In this document: positions 26,204-35,360 of the stretch, in pieces
How the letters are laid out: every line of letters starts with the position of its first letter
Position numbering within the stretch: the first letter of the stretch is position 1
Program-made: the position numbers and the translations under genes
Notes under the pieces: model-generated
What the model saw: the letters and a program-made list of their open reading frames with translations, nothing else
Databases searched by the model: none
Told to the model about the DNA's origin: nothing
NCBI GenBank assembly: GCA_942490705.1
Contig: CALNXY010000012.1
Coordinates: forward strand, 434,001 to 498,000
DNA length: 64,000 bases
Source: JAGRCP01 sp942490705
GTDB taxonomy: Bacteria > Chloroflexota > Anaerolineae > Caldilineales > Caldilineaceae
Reading direction: 5' to 3'

Positions 26204-27082
26204 GTGAATTATAATGGGCTTCATACACTCACGCCTGAGCAGGCAAATCATTTTGTCGAAAAGGGTTACGTCGTCGTCAAGGGCTGTTTTAGCCGCGACT
26301 TCGCCCGCCAGTGGACGGATGAGGCTTATGCCCGCCTCGGCTACGCGCCCGATGATCCCACCACCTGGGAAGAAGAGATCGTCTGGATGGACAGGCAAAA
26401 CGTGGCGCCAGTCTGGGAGATTTCGCCCCACGCCTGGGGCGCACTCTGTGACATCGTCGGCGGGGCGGATCGCATTGAAGACAAGGTGATGGAGATTGAA
26501 TCCCGCCACTTTACAACCATCAACGCACGCGAGTGGTCCGACGCATTCATCGTCAATTTCCGACGCGGCGCAGACCAACCCTGGGTCCCGCCGACCCCGG
26601 AAGCTGGCGGCTGGCACAAGGATGGCAGTTTCTTCCGCCATTTTCTGGACAGCCGCGAACAGGCCCTGCTGACCGTGGTCTACTGGTCCGATGTGGACCA
26701 TCAAGGCGGCGGCACCTTCATCGCACCCGATTCCGTGAAGATCGTCGCCCGCTATCTGGCCGATCATCCTGAGGGCGTGGAGCCAGGCGCGTTTGGTCAA
26801 TTGATTGACCAGTGCCAGGAATTTATGGAAGTAACCGGTGAGACGGGCGACTTCATCATCATGCATTCGTTCATGCTGCATGCCTCGTCCAACAATCATG
26901 CCGGCAAGGCCCGCTTTATGACCAACCCGCCGGTGGTACTCAAAGAACCCCTCAATCTAAACCGCAGCGACCCCGCCGATTTTTCGCTGCTCGAACGCGC
27001 TACACTGCACGCCCTGGGCGTTGAACGGTATGATTTTCAGCCTACCGCGCCACGCGATGAGCGATGGGCCGTGATCGGTTAG
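26204..27082 (+). CDS. Phytanoyl-CoA dioxygenase (PhyH) family protein
   Basis: A GTG at 26204 with AAGGAG 9 nt upstream is taken as the start, giving 292 residues; the longer open frame upstream has no start signal. The Fe(II)/2-oxoglutarate facial triad is visible as His138 and Asp140 in GGWHKDGSFFRHF and the distal His226 in MHSFMLHASSNN, followed by Arg for 2-oxoglutarate. Such enzymes hydroxylate lipids, sugars or small secondary metabolites. Because it directly precedes a sugar-type ABC permease and a sugar-acid dehydratase on the same strand, a carbohydrate-related substrate is a reasonable guess but not shown. Confidence 0.88.
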   Translation: MNYNGLHTLTPEQANHFVEKGYVVVKGCFSRDFARQWTDEAYARLGYAPDDPTTWEEEIVWMDRQNVAPVWEISPHAWGALCDIVGGADRIEDKVMEIESRHFTTINAREWSDAFIVNFRRGADQPWVPPTPEAGGWHKDGSFFRHFLDSREQALLTVVYWSDVDHQGGGTFIAPDSVKIVARYLADHPEGVEPGAFGQLIDQCQEFMEVTGETGDFIIMHSFMLHASSNNHAGKARFMTNPPVVLKEPLNLNRSDPADFSLLERATLHALGVERYDFQPTAPRDERWAVIG

Positions 27083-27148
27083 TCGCCTCTGCCGCCATAG
27101 CGTACGCCACCCCATGGCGGACTCTGCTCACGCAGATATCCGATCAAG

Positions 27149-27203
27149 CCGAAGTCACCCGCATTCTGATGGAACTGAACCATCAGAATGCGGGCGACTT
27201 CGG
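27149..27203. repeat. 24-bp inverted repeat (hairpin) at a gene breakpoint
   Basis: CCGAAGTCACCCGCATTCTG... (27149-27172) pairs with 27180-27203 over 24 bp with one mismatch and a 7-nt loop. It has no T-run. The first recognisable codon of the truncated permease follows immediately, so the hairpin marks or replaced the missing sequence. Confidence 0.8.
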
Positions 27204-27554
27204 TTCGAGTGGGAAGAGGTGCTGGAGGCGGCGACGGTCGATGGGGCCGGTTATTGGCGACGCATGCGCCACATCATCTGGCCCATGTTAAGCCCCATCA
27301 CACTGATCGTGGTGATTCTCAATCTGAGCGGCGCGTTGCAAGGCTTCGAACTCCCGCTGCTGATGACCGATGGTGGACCGGCGGAGCATACGAACGTCGT
27401 CGGACTCCTGGTCTTCAACACCGCCTTTGGCGGCTGGGGACCGCCCGACATGGGTCTTGCCAGCGCCTATGGCTGGTCATTATTTGTCCTCGCCATCGGC
27501 TTATCATTGCTATCGCTCTACGTCAATCGCCGCGGACAGGGAGAAATCGAATGA
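27204..27554 (+). pseudogene. 5'-truncated sugar ABC permease (MalF/UgpA type)
   Basis: Only the C-terminal third of an inner-membrane permease is left. It begins at FEWEEVLEAATVDGAGYWRRMRHIIWPML, the EAA loop that contacts the ATPase, and continues through two helices (SPITLIVVILNLSGALQGF and YGWSLFVLAIGLSLLSLYV) to a stop overlapping the ATG of the next permease by 4 nt. About 180 N-terminal residues and any upstream binding-protein gene are missing. No start codon with a ribosome site precedes it. The transporter is therefore probably non-functional unless another permease substitutes. Confidence 0.8.
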
Positions 27555-28423
27555 ATAGGCGCAATTCGAATCCCTTCAAGTCGTTTTCAATCGGCGCGCT
27601 GGTAAGCTACGTCTTTATTATCGCCTATACGATTCTAAGCGTATACCCATTTCTGTGGATGGTCTCCGCCACCCTCAAAGAGCCGCTTGAGGTTGTCACC
27701 AGCAATTCGCTGATTCCCAAGAATCCGGATTTTGCGACCCTGATTGAAACCTGGCAGAAGCTTGATTTCTTTCTGCACTCATGGAACAGCCTCTTTCTGA
27801 CCGCCATCGTCATTCTTGGCACCGTCATCATCTATTCGATGGCCGGTTATGGGTTTGCTGTACTGCCGTTCAAAGGTGGCAACATCATCTTGGGCTTCTT
27901 TCTATCCATGTTGCTTGTCCCCGGGGTCACGGTTTTGGTGCCGCTCTATATTATGCTCAGATTGCAAGTGCCCATCATTGGTCCCAACTCGCCCTATTGG
28001 CTGACATTCATCGGCGTGGCGATTCCCATGGTCAATGGAACCGGCCCATTTGCCATGCTTCTCTTTCGCAACTACTTCAAATCCGTCCCTCAAGCGTTAC
28101 ACGATGCTGCAGTTGTTGACGGCGCTTCCGAATTCCGCATTTACAGAAGCATCTACATGCCCCTTGGTCTGCCCGCGATCGCGACCATTGCCATCACCAC
28201 CTTTATCGGCGCCTGGAATGCTTATGCCTGGCCGTCGATTGTGTTGACCAAGTCTGAATGGCAGACCCTCCCCCTTAAATTGCGCGAACTCGACCTCCAA
28301 CAGGTGATCCAATGGGATGTGCGTATGGCCGGTTCGCTTTTCACCGTACTGCCGGTGATCATCGTCTTTTTTCTGCTCCAACGTTACTACGTCGCCGGCC
28401 TGACCGGGTCGGTTAAAAGTTAG
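27551..28423 (+). CDS. Sugar ABC transporter permease (MalG/UgpE type)
   Basis: The 290-residue protein has six hydrophobic helices and the EAA loop QALHDAAVVDGASEFRIYRSIYMPLGLPAI, as expected for a carbohydrate-uptake (CUT1) permease, with the C-terminal QRYYVAGLTGSVK that ends most members. It would form a heterodimer with the upstream permease, which is truncated here. The ATG overlaps the upstream stop codon (ATGA), indicating coupled translation in the ancestral operon. The ManD-like gene follows 8 nt later, pointing to a sugar-acid or oligosaccharide substrate. Confidence 0.93.
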   Translation: MNRRNSNPFKSFSIGALVSYVFIIAYTILSVYPFLWMVSATLKEPLEVVTSNSLIPKNPDFATLIETWQKLDFFLHSWNSLFLTAIVILGTVIIYSMAGYGFAVLPFKGGNIILGFFLSMLLVPGVTVLVPLYIMLRLQVPIIGPNSPYWLTFIGVAIPMVNGTGPFAMLLFRNYFKSVPQALHDAAVVDGASEFRIYRSIYMPLGLPAIATIAITTFIGAWNAYAWPSIVLTKSEWQTLPLKLRELDLQQVIQWDVRMAGSLFTVLPVIIVFFLLQRYYVAGLTGSVKS

Positions 28424-28431
28424 GGACTACC

Positions 28432-29646
28432 ATGATCATTACGGATGCGCGGGTGATTGTTACATGCCCGCTTGAGCAGCCATTTGTTTTTCTCAAGATC
28501 GTCACGGATGAGGGCGTCTACGGGATTGGAGAAGGCACGAAAAACGGCCGTGAACTCGCTGTGGCCACCCTGCTGCAAGAACATATTGCACCGATGCTGA
28601 TTGGCCGTGATCCCGGTGCAATCGAAGATATTTGGAAGTTGCTCTACAAGGGCGCCTACTGGCGTGGGGGGCCACTGCAGATGGCCGCTATCTCTGCGGT
28701 CGATATGGCGCTATGGGACATTAAAGGCAAAGTAGCCGGCTTGCCGGTCTATTCATTGTTGGGCGGTCCAACCCGCACGGGTGCATTGACCTACTATCAT
28801 GCTTCGGGCGATACGCCGGAAGCGACCGCTGAGCGCGTCATCGCCGCGGTCGAAAAGGGCTACCGGGTTGTGCGTTGTCAGGTCGCGGTTGAAGGGCATT
28901 CTGGAGGTTATGGCGCGGCGGTGCAGGATGTGAGAGAAGAAGAAGCGCGCCGCAAACGCCTGCCTTTTGAGGGTGTATGGGAACCCTATGCCTACTTGCG
29001 CTCTGTCGCGCCCCTGTTTGAAGTTGTGCGCCGGCAGGTCGGCTGGGACGTGCAACTGCTCCATGATGCCCATGGACGACTCACGCCCACAGAGGCGGCC
29101 CGACTGGCCAAAGAGCTTGAACCCTTCCGGCTGATGTTTCTTGAAGATCCGATTGGTCCGGAACATCCATCGGCGATGGCGCAAGTGCGGGCGGCCAGTA
29201 CGACCCCCATCGCCATCGGCGAGGTGATCAGCAGCGTCGATCAGATTTTGCCCATGGTGATCAACCGGACGATTGACTACATGCGTTGCTCGCCAATTCA
29301 TATCGGCGGCATCACCCCAGCCAGGAAGCTGGCTGCGCTTGCCGAACCATTTGAGGTCAAGACCGCGTTTCATGGCCCCGGTGATGTCGGACCTGTGGGC
29401 GATGCCGCTTCTGTCCACATCGACCTGGCAATTCAGAATTTTGGCATCCAAGAGTGGACCGAGCAGCCCGATGCCGTCAAAGAGATCGTTAGCGGCGGCC
29501 CCTATTTCGACGACGGCTATTTGAAATTGTCGGACGCGCCGGGACTTGGCGTCGATATCGATGAGACGCTTGCTGCACGATATCCTTATGAGCGCCACTA
29601 TCTGCCCATCCCGCGCCGAGAGGATGGCAGCGTTCATGGCTATTAG
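28432..29646 (+). CDS. Mannonate dehydratase-like enolase superfamily enzyme (ManD/RspA type)
   Basis: The 404-residue length and motifs fit the ManD group: LLHDAHGRLTPTEAARLAKELEPFRL, FLEDPIGPEHP, IAIGEVISSVDQI, HIGGITPARKLAALAEPFEVKTAFHGPGDVGPV and the ending NFGIQEW. In this family, Asp, Glu and Glu at the ends of successive barrel strands bind Mg2+, and a His/Asp or Tyr/Arg pair abstracts the alpha-proton of a sugar acid such as D-mannonate or D-gluconate. Group members differ widely in activity, so the substrate should not be assumed. It lies between the ABC permease and an SDR that overlaps its end, forming a sugar-acid utilisation operon. Confidence 0.9.
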   Translation: MIITDARVIVTCPLEQPFVFLKIVTDEGVYGIGEGTKNGRELAVATLLQEHIAPMLIGRDPGAIEDIWKLLYKGAYWRGGPLQMAAISAVDMALWDIKGKVAGLPVYSLLGGPTRTGALTYYHASGDTPEATAERVIAAVEKGYRVVRCQVAVEGHSGGYGAAVQDVREEEARRKRLPFEGVWEPYAYLRSVAPLFEVVRRQVGWDVQLLHDAHGRLTPTEAARLAKELEPFRLMFLEDPIGPEHPSAMAQVRAASTTPIAIGEVISSVDQILPMVINRTIDYMRCSPIHIGGITPARKLAALAEPFEVKTAFHGPGDVGPVGDAASVHIDLAIQNFGIQEWTEQPDAVKEIVSGGPYFDDGYLKLSDAPGLGVDIDETLAARYPYERHYLPIPRREDGSVHGY

Positions 29647-30511
29647 CCGTGGTCAAGCGAGCGTTGTACTGGTGACGGGCGGGAGCGGCATGGTTGGGCG
29701 TGCGGTTACTGCTGATCTGCAACAACACGGCTATCAGGTGAAGAATGTCGACGTGCAACCTGCCCCCCAAACCCATACCGTTCGAACTGATCTGACCGAT
29801 CTTGGACAGGTATATGGCGTTGTTGCTGGCGTCGATGCGATCGTACATCTGGCCGCAATTCCGGCGCCAGGCGGCCATCCACCAGACGTTGTGTTCGAAA
29901 CCAACGTGCTCTCAACCTTTAACGTGTTGCAGGCCGGCGCCGCGCTTGGCGTCAAGCGGATTGTGATTGCCAGCAGCCTCTCCGCTTTGGGGCTGGCCTA
30001 TAAGACGCTACCGGTCGAACTCTCCTATTTCCCCATCGATGAAGCTCATCCGCTCTTAGCGCAGGACGTCTATGGAATCTCCAAGCAGATTGGCGAGACT
30101 TTGGCCGAGGGTATTGTTCGGCGTGTTCCCTATCTCTCCGTCACGAGCTTCCGCTTTCCCTTTCTTACCGGACCGGGTAAAGCGTCGAATGCCCTTGCGC
30201 ATTGGCGCAGTAGTCCGGAAGCAGGGGCGTCGATTCTCTGGTCATACCTGGATGTGACGGACGCAGCGTTGGTGATCCGGCAGGCGTTACAGGCGGCCTT
30301 GCCCGGCCATGAGCCGTTTTACGTTGCTGCTCCGGATACCTTCATGGATGAGGAGACTATCACATTGCTCGTCAAGCACTTCCCCGGCGTGCCCTGCGAT
30401 GCGGAGAAGGTGCAGGGCTTTGCATCACCGATTGATTGCAGCGCCGTGAGAGAAAAGCTGAGTTTTGCGTCAACCGTCAACTGGCGGGATCTGATGGTTG
30501 AAAATCCGTGA
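29636..30511 (+). CDS. NAD-dependent epimerase/dehydratase (extended SDR), uronate-dehydrogenase-like
   Basis: ATG 29636 overlaps the ManD-like gene by 11 nt and gives 291 residues. The Rossmann motif VTGGSGMVGRAV (GxxGxxG), the NAD-contact LAAIPAPGG, the catalytic serine in IASSLSALG and the YGISK active-site pair are all visible. Close relatives include uronate dehydrogenases and sugar epimerases, which fits its place after a sugar-acid dehydratase. The C-terminal substrate domain is shorter than in GalE-type epimerases. Confidence 0.88.
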   Translation: MAISRGQASVVLVTGGSGMVGRAVTADLQQHGYQVKNVDVQPAPQTHTVRTDLTDLGQVYGVVAGVDAIVHLAAIPAPGGHPPDVVFETNVLSTFNVLQAGAALGVKRIVIASSLSALGLAYKTLPVELSYFPIDEAHPLLAQDVYGISKQIGETLAEGIVRRVPYLSVTSFRFPFLTGPGKASNALAHWRSSPEAGASILWSYLDVTDAALVIRQALQAALPGHEPFYVAAPDTFMDEETITLLVKHFPGVPCDAEKVQGFASPIDCSAVREKLSFASTVNWRDLMVENP

Positions 30512-30591
30512 GAAATGGGACTGGCATCGATAATTGTGATGCCGTGGGTGGTCGTAGCTTCGTCGGCCTCAATTGTCCGCCGATTTGCTCA

Positions 30592-31533
30592 TCAGATCGG
30601 CGGCTCTTCGACATTCACCTCATTTCGGCCATGATCCGTCGGCGCGGCTGCAACGCTGTTGATCCGATTGAGGATGCCGCGCATGACCCGCTCCTCCTCG
30701 TCCGAAATATAGGGCAATGACTCGTCATCGGGATCGAGAATGGCCTGGCCAAGCTTGCTGGCGGCCAGCATGCGCAGATCCTCCTCCAGTGGATCGAGCA
30801 GCCGGTGATCGTCGATGATGCGGCCGTCCGACATGCGCAAAATGCGCTGGGTGGCCTGCGCGACCTGCCGGTCATGGGTGACGATGGCAATCGTCGTGCC
30901 GTGATCCCGGTTGAGCGCCTGCATGAGTTCCAAAATCTCCTGGCCGCTCTGGCTGTCAAGGGAGCCGGTCGGTTCGTCAGCCAGTAGCAGGGCCGGGTCA
31001 TTGGCCAGGGCTCGGGCCACGGCGATGCGCTGGCGCTGGCCGCCCGACAGCTGGCTGGGCAGATGGTCCCCCCGCTCGACCAATCCCACCAGATCGAGCA
31101 GATGACGGGCCCGCTCGCGACGGTCACGTGCGGTCACAGGCTGGCCATACATGGGAACCTCCACGTTTTCAGCAGCCGTCAACGTTGGCAGTAGGTTGTG
31201 AAGTTGAAAGACGAACCCCACCGTTTGCGCGCGGAAGCGATCGACGTTCTTGAGCCGCGCCAAGTCTTCACCAGCCACGCAGATTGTGCCTTCAGTTGGC
31301 TGATCAAGGGCGCCAATCATGTTGAGCAGCGTGCTCTTGCCGCAGCCGCTGGGCCCCATAATCGCGAGCAATTCGCCCGGCGCAACGGCAAAGGTGACGC
31401 CATCCAGGGCATGAACCGCCGTATCGCCGCTACCGTAAATCTTGGTGAGTGCCTCAGCCACAATCAGCGGTTCCACCCCTCCAGTCGACGATGGACGAGG
31501 ACCGATTTGCTCGTTTTGCTCGGCCATATTCAA
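30592..31533 (-). CDS. ABC transporter ATPase of the MacB/LolD family
   Basis: The 313-residue ATPase contains Walker A GPSGCGKSTLLNMIG, Q-loop FQLHNLLPTLTAAENV, signature LSGGQRQRIAVARAL, Walker B LLLADEPTGSLDS and switch His IVTHD. The LolD/MacB hallmark spacing and the phrase NLLPTLTAAENVEVPM fit mechanotransmission-type transporters. About 75 extra C-terminal residues (acidic, low complexity) follow the usual end. The start overlaps the stop of the adaptor gene by 4 nt; the permease is the next gene upstream. Confidence 0.93.
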   Translation of the reverse strand: MNMAEQNEQIGPRPSSTGGVEPLIVAEALTKIYGSGDTAVHALDGVTFAVAPGELLAIMGPSGCGKSTLLNMIGALDQPTEGTICVAGEDLARLKNVDRFRAQTVGFVFQLHNLLPTLTAAENVEVPMYGQPVTARDRRERARHLLDLVGLVERGDHLPSQLSGGQRQRIAVARALANDPALLLADEPTGSLDSQSGQEILELMQALNRDHGTTIAIVTHDRQVAQATQRILRMSDGRIIDDHRLLDPLEEDLRMLAASKLGQAILDPDDESLPYISDEEERVMRGILNRINSVAAAPTDHGRNEVNVEEPPI

Positions 31534-32849
31534 CGCTCCACCTGGATGTTGACGAAAGCCGTCATGCCCCAGCGCAGCGCCTCGTCCAACTCATCAACGT
31601 CGATCTCAACCGTGTAGTTGGTGCCGCCCTTCTCCGTGTTGCTCACGGAAGCAATGCGCGTGATGATCCCGTCAAAGATGCGGTCGGGCAGGGCGTCAAA
31701 GGTAATTTCGACCGGCATGCCTTCTTCGAGGTAGACGACGTCGGTCTCCCGCAAATCAGACGTCTCCACAAAGAGCTGACCCGTGTCACCCAGCAGCACG
31801 ACTGGATCACCCGGCACAATCTGCTCGCCAAGGTGGACGGTGATTTCGCCTACCTCGCCTGCAAAGGGGGCGCTGATCTGGCTCTGGGTGACGTGGGCCA
31901 GGGCGGTGTTGACGGCAGCTTGCGCTGTGGCCACTCGGGCTTCGGCAATCGCAATGTCTTCAGCGGTCGCGCCGGCCAGCAACTTGTCCAGCGCCGCCTG
32001 CGCGCTCTCCTGCCGGGCCATGGCCGCCTGCAGCGCGGCTTCGACGCCGGGCCCCCGTGCAATTGCGCCGGCCACATTCTCCTGCGCCGCATCGATCGCA
32101 GCAGCGGCGACCGCAAGCTGTTGGGGCGTGGGGCCGCTGCTGGTGACGGCGCGGTGCGCCTTGGCGGCTTCCAACGCGGCCGTCGCCTCTTGCAAACGTT
32201 GGGACTCCGGCAGCGCGCCGATATTGGGATTGCCCCGCACCAGGTTGTAGGCGGCGCGGGCTGCCGCCACGTTGGCTTCAGCAATGGCCACCTCGGCATC
32301 GGCCGCAGTGGCTTCGGCTGCCGTAGGATGACTGGCCAGTTCGCTGTATTCGCGCCGGGCCATCTCGGCCAGCGCTTCCGCCGAGTCGATTGCCGCCTGT
32401 GCCTCCATCATCGCGCCGGCGGCTTGGGAGACCGCGGCTTGGGCCGCGGCGACATCGGCCCGGGCCGCGGCGATGTCGGCGGGCGCGGCTTGGGCCAACA
32501 GCTTGTCCAGCGCGGCCCTGGCTTCGGCCCAGGCCGCTTCGGCGCTCTCCACGTCGCGCTGGAGCACGGCATTGTCCAGCTCGATCAGCAGGTCGCCCGT
32601 TTCGACCCACGCACCCTCAGTTGCGTGGATGGCGGATACTGCGCCCTGCTGCATGGGACTCAGTTCGGCCCGCGTGCGGGGCAGCAGCGTGCCGGACGCC
32701 CAGACGACGTTGTCGAGATCATCGGGCGCCGCGGCAGCGAGCGTGGCTTCCTCTGCGGCCGCCTGTTGTTCCTGATAGGTGGTATAGCCAAAGTAGCCCC
32801 CCGCACCAACAATGATGACAAGGATGAGTACCCAGATCCAGCGCTTCAT
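31530..32849 (-). CDS. HlyD/MacA-type membrane fusion (adaptor) protein
   Basis: An N-terminal membrane anchor (WIWVLILVIIVGAGGYFGYTTY) precedes a lipoyl-like half (ASGTLLPRTRAEL...GAWVETGDLLIELDN), an unusually long Ala-rich coiled-coil hairpin (about 95-310) and the second lipoyl half (ISAPFAGEVGEITVHLGEQIVPGDPVVLLGD). A beta-barrel domain ends the protein. In MacAB and similar systems this subunit links the permease to the outside. The hairpin repeats motifs such as AQAAPADIAAARADVAAAQAAV and AGATAEDIAIAEARVATAQAAV, so it is internally duplicated. It lies between the permease and ATPase genes of the same operon. Confidence 0.92.
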   Translation of the reverse strand: MKRWIWVLILVIIVGAGGYFGYTTYQEQQAAAEEATLAAAAPDDLDNVVWASGTLLPRTRAELSPMQQGAVSAIHATEGAWVETGDLLIELDNAVLQRDVESAEAAWAEARAALDKLLAQAAPADIAAARADVAAAQAAVSQAAGAMMEAQAAIDSAEALAEMARREYSELASHPTAAEATAADAEVAIAEANVAAARAAYNLVRGNPNIGALPESQRLQEATAALEAAKAHRAVTSSGPTPQQLAVAAAAIDAAQENVAGAIARGPGVEAALQAAMARQESAQAALDKLLAGATAEDIAIAEARVATAQAAVNTALAHVTQSQISAPFAGEVGEITVHLGEQIVPGDPVVLLGDTGQLFVETSDLRETDVVYLEEGMPVEITFDALPDRIFDGIITRIASVSNTEKGGTNYTVEIDVDELDEALRWGMTAFVNIQVER

Positions 32850-32959
32850 GGGAAGACTTCTTTCTGTGTCAAGGGATGGTTCTAGACTTCAAAAAGGCAA
32901 TTGACTGGCGTCGGACTGAATCTCTCGGCGGCAAGGCGGACAGCGACTCGCGACGTCAG

Positions 32960-35188
32960 CTACTCGTAGCGCAGGGCCTCGACCGGCTGGAGCCTGCTGG
33001 CGCGCCAGGCCGGATAGAGACCGCCGATCAGCCCCAAGAACATGGCGACGCCAATGGCAACGACAAAGTTCTCGAGCGACCACGAGGGCGTGATGAACTG
33101 GCGCGCAATCGGCAGCCGTGTGATGCCGGTTAGGGCCAGTACGCCCAATGCCGAGCCGAAGAGCCCGGCCAGCAGGCAGAGATAGAGACTCTCCTGCATG
33201 ATCTGATTGAGTATGCGCCGCCGGTTCCAACCCAGGGCGCGCAGGGTGCCGATCTCGCGCGTACGCTCATAAATCGACATGATCATGGTATTGGCCACGA
33301 CGATGCCGCCGACCAGCAGCGCCAGAAAGCGAATCGCATTGGTCATGGCATAGGTCGACTGGATATCATTGGTGCTCTCGGCAAATTCACTGGAAATACT
33401 GGCTCGGGCCTCGGGGAAGCGCCGGTTGATCGCATTGATCACGGCATTGGCCTGGCTCGGCTCCTTCACGTCCACAAATGCAAAGGTGACCGTGCGGGGG
33501 CGGCCCAGGATGCGCTGGGCTTCTTTGAGCGCCAGGGTGCCGCCGCCGTCTTCGAAACGGTTGCCCGTCTCGCTGATGCCGACGATCTTGTAGCGGTTGT
33601 CGTAGAGGACGATGGTGTCATCGATGCCCAGATTGTATGAATCGGCCGCCACCGTCCCCAGTACGATTTCGTTGGGGCGTTGGACGTAGCGTCCTTCCGC
33701 CAGCTTGTAATGCGCCATGGCCGGACTGTTGGGGTCGAGACCGGCCAGGATAAACATAGGCAATTCGGGCGTGCTGATAAAGCCCAACACAAAGGGGCTG
33801 ACCGACTCGACTTCCGACATGCCCTGGATTTGGCTCAGGACCCGTTCGTCGAGGCTGCTCAGGCTCATGTCGGCGACGTCACGCTGCATCACCGTCAGGT
33901 CTCCCGCGTCGCCGCTGCCGGCCAGGCCGTTAAGCTCACCGATCATGCCGTCGATCATGCCGCCCAGCATAACCAGCGTGGCCACGCCAATGCCAATGCC
34001 CGCGGCGGAGATGAGCGTGCGCGTGCGCCGGCGCCACAAATTGCGGAAACTCTGGCTGCCGATCCGGGTCAGCAACCCCTCCGAGTCGGACGCGCTGCCG
34101 CCTTCATAACGTAAAGCTTCTACGGGCCGCAGATTAGCCGCGGTCCAGGCCGGATAGAGTCCGCCGATGATGCCAAGCACCAGCGCGGTGATCAATCCCT
34201 GGGCGATGATGCCGGGGGTGACGCTGCCTTCCAGAAACGCACCCACGCCGGGTATCTGGCCCGCCGACCAGGAGAGGGCAATACCCAGGAAGACGCCGAT
34301 GACGCCGCCAATCAGGCTGAGGGTAACCGCTTCGCCCAGAATCATGGCGATTACCTGGCGACGTCGCCAGCCCACGGCGCGTAGGGTGCCAATCTCGCGG
34401 GTGCGTTCCATGACGCTCATGACCATCGCGCTCATCATGCCCAGGCCGCCGATGAGGATGGCAATGGCGGAGACGCCCCAGGCGAACCCTTGCAGGGTGG
34501 CCGTCCAGCCTTCGCTGGCGTCGTAGCCGCTTGCCTCTGTGACCAATAATTCATCGTCGATATTGGTGATGCGCTCTTTGATCTGCTCAATGTCTGATCC
34601 GGGGCGTACGCCGACCTGAAAAAGGCTAACCTGGCGCTGCTTCTGGGCGATGGTCTGCGCGTCTTCCAGCGTGACCACACCGCCAGACTCTTCCATGGCT
34701 TGGCCGGTTTCGTAGATGCCGACGACGCGATAGGGGGTGCCGTAGACGCGCAGCGTATCGTCCACGCCCAGTGCGAGTGAATCGGCCGCGCGCTGCCCGA
34801 TCGCGATCTGTTTGGGACCGGTCACCCGCTTGCCTTCAACGACGCGGTAGTGATCCATGGCCACGGTGTTGGGCTCATAGCCATAGACCAGGAAATAGGG
34901 CGTTCCTTCGACCGCGATCCAGGTGAAGACGCCCGGCTCTACGCCACTTACGTCAGGTACAGCCGCGATCCGATCGGCCAGCCCTTCGTCCAGGCTGCTG
35001 AAGAGTACGTCGTAGGAGTTTGATTGGGTGACGAGCAAGTCGTTGCTCAAGCCAAGGACGCTCCCGTAATTTTGTGAGATGCCCGCGGCCATGGCGCCAA
35101 GCGCGACGACCGCGGCCACCCCTACGGCGATGCCCAAAATTGTGAGGATGCTGCGCGTGGCCCGTCGCCACAGGTTTTTGAAGATCAT
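32960..35188 (-). CDS. Double MacB/FtsX-type ABC permease (two permeases fused in tandem)
   Basis: The 742-residue polypeptide contains two complete MacB-like units. Residues about 1-365 and about 380-742 each begin with an amphipathic FKNLWRRATRSILTILGIAVGV or FRNLWRRRTRTLISAAGIGIGV helix. Each then has a MacB periplasmic-core domain (IGQRAADSLALGVDDTL; LGTVAADSYNLGIDDTI), the FtsX segment MERTREIGTLRAVGW or YERTREIGTLRALGW, and an end LGLIGGLYPAWxAxxLxPVEALRYE. Canonical MacB and LolC/E are single units that dimerise, so this fusion makes a built-in pseudo-dimer. Partner ATPase and adaptor lie directly downstream. It probably exports or extracts a lipid, peptide or toxin. Confidence 0.93.
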   Translation of the reverse strand: MIFKNLWRRATRSILTILGIAVGVAAVVALGAMAAGISQNYGSVLGLSNDLLVTQSNSYDVLFSSLDEGLADRIAAVPDVSGVEPGVFTWIAVEGTPYFLVYGYEPNTVAMDHYRVVEGKRVTGPKQIAIGQRAADSLALGVDDTLRVYGTPYRVVGIYETGQAMEESGGVVTLEDAQTIAQKQRQVSLFQVGVRPGSDIEQIKERITNIDDELLVTEASGYDASEGWTATLQGFAWGVSAIAILIGGLGMMSAMVMSVMERTREIGTLRAVGWRRRQVIAMILGEAVTLSLIGGVIGVFLGIALSWSAGQIPGVGAFLEGSVTPGIIAQGLITALVLGIIGGLYPAWTAANLRPVEALRYEGGSASDSEGLLTRIGSQSFRNLWRRRTRTLISAAGIGIGVATLVMLGGMIDGMIGELNGLAGSGDAGDLTVMQRDVADMSLSSLDERVLSQIQGMSEVESVSPFVLGFISTPELPMFILAGLDPNSPAMAHYKLAEGRYVQRPNEIVLGTVAADSYNLGIDDTIVLYDNRYKIVGISETGNRFEDGGGTLALKEAQRILGRPRTVTFAFVDVKEPSQANAVINAINRRFPEARASISSEFAESTNDIQSTYAMTNAIRFLALLVGGIVVANTMIMSIYERTREIGTLRALGWNRRRILNQIMQESLYLCLLAGLFGSALGVLALTGITRLPIARQFITPSWSLENFVVAIGVAMFLGLIGGLYPAWRASRLQPVEALRYE

Positions 35189-35360
35189 GATTGCTTTCCA
35201 AGATGGATACCTTGACTCAATTCTCGCGCCGGAAGATCAATGCGTCAACAGCCACGCCTGTGCAACCCTTACCGGCCAAGTCAGGCGGTCGAGATAGATG
35301 CCGAAGATCAGACGTTTGTGGTATCCTGACTATAGAATCAACTAGAATGAGGCTCTCTTG

